NCBI GenBank assembly: GCA_964412555.1
Contig: CAYPPG010000030.1
Span: forward strand, 1 to 64,000
Direction: 5' to 3'
Source of the DNA: CAYPPG01 sp964412555
Lineage (GTDB): Bacteria > Hinthialibacterota > Hinthialibacteria > Hinthialibacterales > Hinthialibacteraceae
Length of the DNA: 64,000 nucleotides
Part shown: positions 61,279 through 64,000 of the stretch, in pieces
Position numbering within the stretch: the first letter of the stretch is position 1
Layout of the letters: each line of letters starts with the position of its first letter
Notes under the pieces: model-generated
What the model was told of the DNA's origin: nothing
Database searches by the model: none
The model's input: the letters and a program-made list of their open reading frames with translations, nothing else
Translations under genes and position numbers: made by a program

Positions 61279-62502
61279 TTAGCGTGTTGGATTTTCATAC
61301 CAAATCACGCCTAAATTGCTTCTCTCTTCACAAGTCATTAAATCCAAATCTCCATCTTCATCTAAATCAAGCAATTCGATACGATCGAATTTAATTCCCA
61401 CCTGCCCACCGATCTCGTGGGCGTCCCAATTCGATTCGGTTACTTGATCCCGATAGGATAACCACATGACACCCGATTTCCCCTCCGCATGCTCGCATGT
61501 AAAAACAACATCCCTTTTGCCGTCCAGATCGATATCCGCGACTTGCACTCCTTTACCAGTGCCTGTGTTGGGTGGCATGGATATAGACAAGGTTTTCCAC
61601 ATCTCGCTTGTCTCCTGACTGATCCGCTTGTGATAGGCGATATCTTCACCGCGCACAGCCGCAACAACATCCTCCAATCCGTCTTGATCCACATCCGCGA
61701 TGTCGATAAACATGAATTCCATGTCCTGCTTTCCGATTCGATGTTCAGGCCAAACCGTAGTTTGATCGTTTTCCGGTCCAGGATTTTCCAACCAAAGACA
61801 CCCGCGTGTTTCCCCTTTTCTGTCCGAAAGCAACACATCCAAATCCCCATCGGCATCCATATCGGAGGCAATGAGAGACATAATCCACCCAGCCCGATAC
61901 AAGGTGTGATACCGCCAGGTGGATAAATCGCGCGGATTCTGCGGCGCTTCCAGCCAACCCACCTCGGCATTCTCTCCTTTTGCGCCGACGATCAGATCAA
62001 TGCCGTGCTTCCCATCGATTTGCATCGGAAGACAGAACATCCACGCCGTCTTCTTTTCCGTTACCGGAATGGCTTCCGTCCGCCAATGGGATGAATCCAA
62101 ATATCGATCCATCTCGGAAGGCCCCCAGTGGACAAAGACCGTTTTCACATTCCCTTCACAACAACTGACGACATCCATCGATCCGTCACCGTCAAGATCG
62201 GCAAAAACCGCATCCTCCGGCGATTTCACATTCCCGACAGTCACCGCCGGCCATTTATCAAATACTTTATCGGGACCTGGATTGAGATACACGCGAATGC
62301 AGCCTCCTTCTTCCCAGCCGGTCACGATATCCATCAAGCCGTCATGGTTGACATCGGCTAAACGAACGCCGTCCGCCCCTCTCGACGAATCATCGATCGT
62401 GTGACGATTCCAAATGGATTGCTCTTTCGACTCGGCGACAGTTACAACCGCGAAACAAACAAGCATTGAAAGTAAACTAAATAGTCGTATTCGTACAATC
62501 AT
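61279..62502 (-). CDS. Exported FG-GAP/VCBS-repeat protein
   Basis: A 407-residue exported protein. Signal peptide about 1-25, then repeats LADVNHDGLMDIVTG, FADLDGDGSMDVVS, ASDMDADGDLDVLLS, IADVDQDGLEDVVAA, VADIDLDGKRDVVFT and LLDLDEDGDLDLMT, each a calcium-type D-x-D-x-D-G-x-x-D loop, probably a seven-blade propeller. W-Y-E-N-P at the end also occurs in the 25477 product. It has no second domain. Function unknown; it may bind surface glycans. Confidence 0.9.
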   Translation of the reverse strand: MIVRIRLFSLLSMLVCFAVVTVAESKEQSIWNRHTIDDSSRGADGVRLADVNHDGLMDIVTGWEEGGCIRVYLNPGPDKVFDKWPAVTVGNVKSPEDAVFADLDGDGSMDVVSCCEGNVKTVFVHWGPSEMDRYLDSSHWRTEAIPVTEKKTAWMFCLPMQIDGKHGIDLIVGAKGENAEVGWLEAPQNPRDLSTWRYHTLYRAGWIMSLIASDMDADGDLDVLLSDRKGETRGCLWLENPGPENDQTTVWPEHRIGKQDMEFMFIDIADVDQDGLEDVVAAVRGEDIAYHKRISQETSEMWKTLSISMPPNTGTGKGVQVADIDLDGKRDVVFTCEHAEGKSGVMWLSYRDQVTESNWDAHEIGGQVGIKFDRIELLDLDEDGDLDLMTCEERSNLGVIWYENPTR

Positions 62503-62526
62503 AAGACTTTCCTTCTCTTTTGTCTG

Positions 62527-62925
62527 CTAAATTCCCGACGATTCCTTCACAGCGGCAATCGCCTCGATTTCAATATCGACATCCTTCGGCAGCCTGGCCG
62601 CTTGTATGGCAGCGCGCGCAGGTTTGCTTTCGGAAAAATATTCGGAATAAATGCGATTGAGTTCTTCAAAATTCGCCAAATCCTGCAAAAAAATCGTAAC
62701 CTTTACAACATCGTCCAAGGTTGCGCCGACCGCCTCGATTACACTTTTAACATTCTCCAATGTTTGCCGCACTTGCGATTCAAAGGATTCTTTCACCAAT
62801 TCCCCCGTTGCAGGATTCAAGGGAATCTGACCCGATACAAATAAAAATCCATTTGCCACCACACCGGGAGAATACGGTCCTACCGGTTTCGGTCCCTCAG
62901 ATGGGGCAATCCATTTTTTAGCCAT
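62527..62925 (-). CDS. ridA: RidA-family reactive enamine/imine deaminase
   Basis: A 132-residue RidA (YjgF/UK114) protein, a trimer that hydrolyses reactive enamines such as 2-aminoacrylate. Family signature PARAAIQAARLPKDVDIEIEAIA is present with Arg104 as the substrate-carboxylate-binding Arg (Arg105 in E. coli). LENVKSVIEAVGATLDDVVK and VSGQIPLNPATGEL match too. GAAAGGAGATCGCAA precedes the ATG. It lies upstream of the FG-GAP gene on the same strand, 24 bp apart. Confidence 0.96.
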   Translation of the reverse strand: MAKKWIAPSEGPKPVGPYSPGVVANGFLFVSGQIPLNPATGELVKESFESQVRQTLENVKSVIEAVGATLDDVVKVTIFLQDLANFEELNRIYSEYFSESKPARAAIQAARLPKDVDIEIEAIAAVKESSGI

Positions 62926-63006
62926 TTGCGATCTCCTTTCAGTAATAACTTATATGTGAATTGACTTACATGCTACTTGAAAAAACTACCTCAGCTATAG
63001 CGCAAC

Positions 63007-63090
63007 GGGTAGCAAGGGTAAGCGAAGTCTACCCTTGCCGGACCGCGAATTTACAGCCAAGGCAGACCTGACATCTTGCATTGATTCCCT
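63007..63090. repeat. GGGTAGC-family element
   Basis: GGGTAGCAAGGGTAAGCGAA followed by GTCTACCCTTGCCGG, then GGCAGACCTGACATCTTGC. Nearly the same as 8190-8272. The flanks 62926-63006 and 63091-63260 hold nothing recognised. Confidence 0.85.
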
Positions 63091-63260
63091 TCCTTTAATT
63101 TTCATGTTCGAGCGTAAGATGAATTACTCCTATAAACAAATCAAAGTATTACACCCTACAGAATACCTCCCCATTATAAATGAAAAGAAACCATTCACCA
63201 TATGAACCCCCAACACCCAACCCCCAATAAAATCAAGGAACTAAACAAATGTTCACTTAA

Positions 63261-63277
63261 TTGGCACATTATTTGCA
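63261..63277 (+). promoter_or_regulatory. Sigma-54 promoter (-24/-12)
   Basis: TTGGCACATTATTTGCA fits the consensus TGGCAC-N5-TTGCA exactly, with GG and GC in the -24 and -12 boxes. It lies 66 bp ahead of the start at 63343, a normal leader length. It implies RpoN and an enhancer-binding activator; none is in this window. Confidence 0.8.
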
Positions 63278-63342
63278 GTTTCATATTTCCGGCACAACCA
63301 AACAAATCCCTATTTAGTAGTAGCAAAAAGGAGAAAATCCCA

Positions 63343-63981
63343 ATGAACAGGAATCCTTACAAAAAACGTGGAATGGAAAGAGATTTTCCGCAAAGAGAAA
63401 AACAGCCGGAGGAATGGGAAAAAATTCTAGAGCGGGAAACTGCGAAAAGAGACGCGCATGAAATCCTGTGGGATCCCCAAGCTCTTATTCAATTTGTGGA
63501 GAACGAAAAACTGAACGAAATGTGCGAAAAAATGTCCGATCCTGTTTCCAGTGAAAATGTCAAATACCAAATCGACTTAATCAAGCGCATTGCTCACCGT
63601 AAATTGAACGGAATAACCAAGAAATGCTTACTGATCTATATGAATTCTGAGATGAATTTCAAACAAATTTCGAATATCTTGGGGATATCGGACGATACAA
63701 TCCGGCGGCACATTCAAAAAGCCATCGAAATCATCAAAGCCTGTGTGAAAAACAAAGAAGGAGAGTTCCCAAAAAACCCAGGGAAGCGCCCTCTTTTGCG
63801 CGCTTCGATCTTCCCCCTCGACACCCCGGACGAACAGCGGTCATTCCAAAACTTTATCAATCTCCAAAATGTTTTACACGTTTCCTATCTAGCGGATGAC
63901 ATCTTTCGGGAAGCCCTCGTGGTCTATCGCAAGAAAAAACCGGGAATGAAAGGGAAAAATACATCCCCCGCACAGAGGTAG
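63343..63981 (+). CDS. Helix-turn-helix protein, sigma region 4-like, unknown role
   Basis: A 212-residue cytoplasmic protein. The middle (about 85-150) reads LTKRIAHRK-like helices, then MNSEMNFKQISNILGISDDT and IRRHIQKAIEIIK, a helix-turn-helix like sigma-70 region 4. No region 2 is visible, so it is probably not a full sigma factor. Both ends are rich in charge. AAAAGGAGAAAATCCCA places the ATG at 63343; a longer frame from 63202 would begin upstream of the sigma-54 promoter. I do not recognise the family. Confidence 0.72.
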   Translation: MNRNPYKKRGMERDFPQREKQPEEWEKILERETAKRDAHEILWDPQALIQFVENEKLNEMCEKMSDPVSSENVKYQIDLIKRIAHRKLNGITKKCLLIYMNSEMNFKQISNILGISDDTIRRHIQKAIEIIKACVKNKEGEFPKNPGKRPLLRASIFPLDTPDEQRSFQNFINLQNVLHVSYLADDIFREALVVYRKKKPGMKGKNTSPAQR

Positions 63982-64000
63982 ATATTCCATACGGTTGATC

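Noticed and set aside
63343..63981. Complete sigma factor
   Set aside because: Only a region 4-like helix-turn-helix is visible; no region 2 motifs.

Overview
The window reads as a scaffold from an uncultivated Gram-negative bacterium. LptF/LptG permeases show an outer membrane with lipopolysaccharide, and many proteins carry Sec signal peptides. The mix of giant propeller sensor kinases, Gfo/Idh oxidoreductases, a URO-D-like protein, FG-GAP/DUF1080 proteins and a lone pseudopilin recalls candidate phyla such as Hinthialibacterota, Sumerlaeota, Omnitrophota or Poribacteria. That placement is inference only. Two runs of exactly 100 N (40926-41025 and 56169-56268) fall inside tandem repeats and are scaffold gaps.

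Layout. 1-2.3 kb: a PAS-PAS hybrid histidine kinase. 2.6-17.4 kb: four large sensor kinases (HK1 to HK4), one receiver-only regulator, two VapBC-type toxin-antitoxin pairs and an orphaned FitA-like antitoxin. Decayed pieces of kinases, of an antitoxin and of a PIN toxin lie between them, marking repeated duplication and deletion. 17.4-22.1 kb: a repeat-rich spacer, then a minus-strand carbohydrate group (beta-helix lyase-like protein and two Gfo/Idh oxidoreductases). 22.3-24.1 kb: a BrnT/BrnA-like pair, a DUF2188 protein and an FINCPFD-family protein. 24.1-28.9 kb: a URO-D-like protein, an FG-GAP/DUF1080 protein and a DUF1007-NicO metal exporter. 29.2-34.6 kb: a NarL-type kinase with its LuxR-type regulator, an esterase and a second lone receiver. 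34.6-39.7 kb: secreted alpha/beta-hydrolase-like and SUMF1/FGE-like proteins, ending in a frameshifted hydrolase fragment.

39.7-41.2 kb: a PIN toxin with a 59-residue partner, tRNA-Thr(CGT) and a 33-bp tandem array. 41.2-45.1 kb: ilvD-lptF-lptG. 45.3-55.7 kb: a cysteine-less thioredoxin-fold/DUF4114 protein, two giant TPR-DUF3857-transglutaminase paralogues (one without its catalytic Cys) and an RsbU-like phosphatase with a degenerate receiver. 55.7-64 kb: a TPR protein, a 31-bp array, a Cache-type kinase, a PMT-type glycosyltransferase with palindromic repeats inside its reading frame, TrmO, a pseudopilin, an FG-GAP protein, RidA and a helix-turn-helix protein behind a textbook sigma-54 promoter.

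The most interesting part is 2.6-17.4 kb. HK1 to HK4 combine sensor, DHp and ATPase modules in three different pairings, with one DHp tract of 167 bp identical between two of them. Their nearly identical phosphoacceptor helices suggest several inputs converging on one output. The sensors of HK2 and HK3 also share a module with the secreted hydrolase-like proteins at 34.6 and 38.3 kb. Palindromic repeats of several families fill most intergenic space, including a nested palindrome of about 310 bp at 38.0-38.3 kb.
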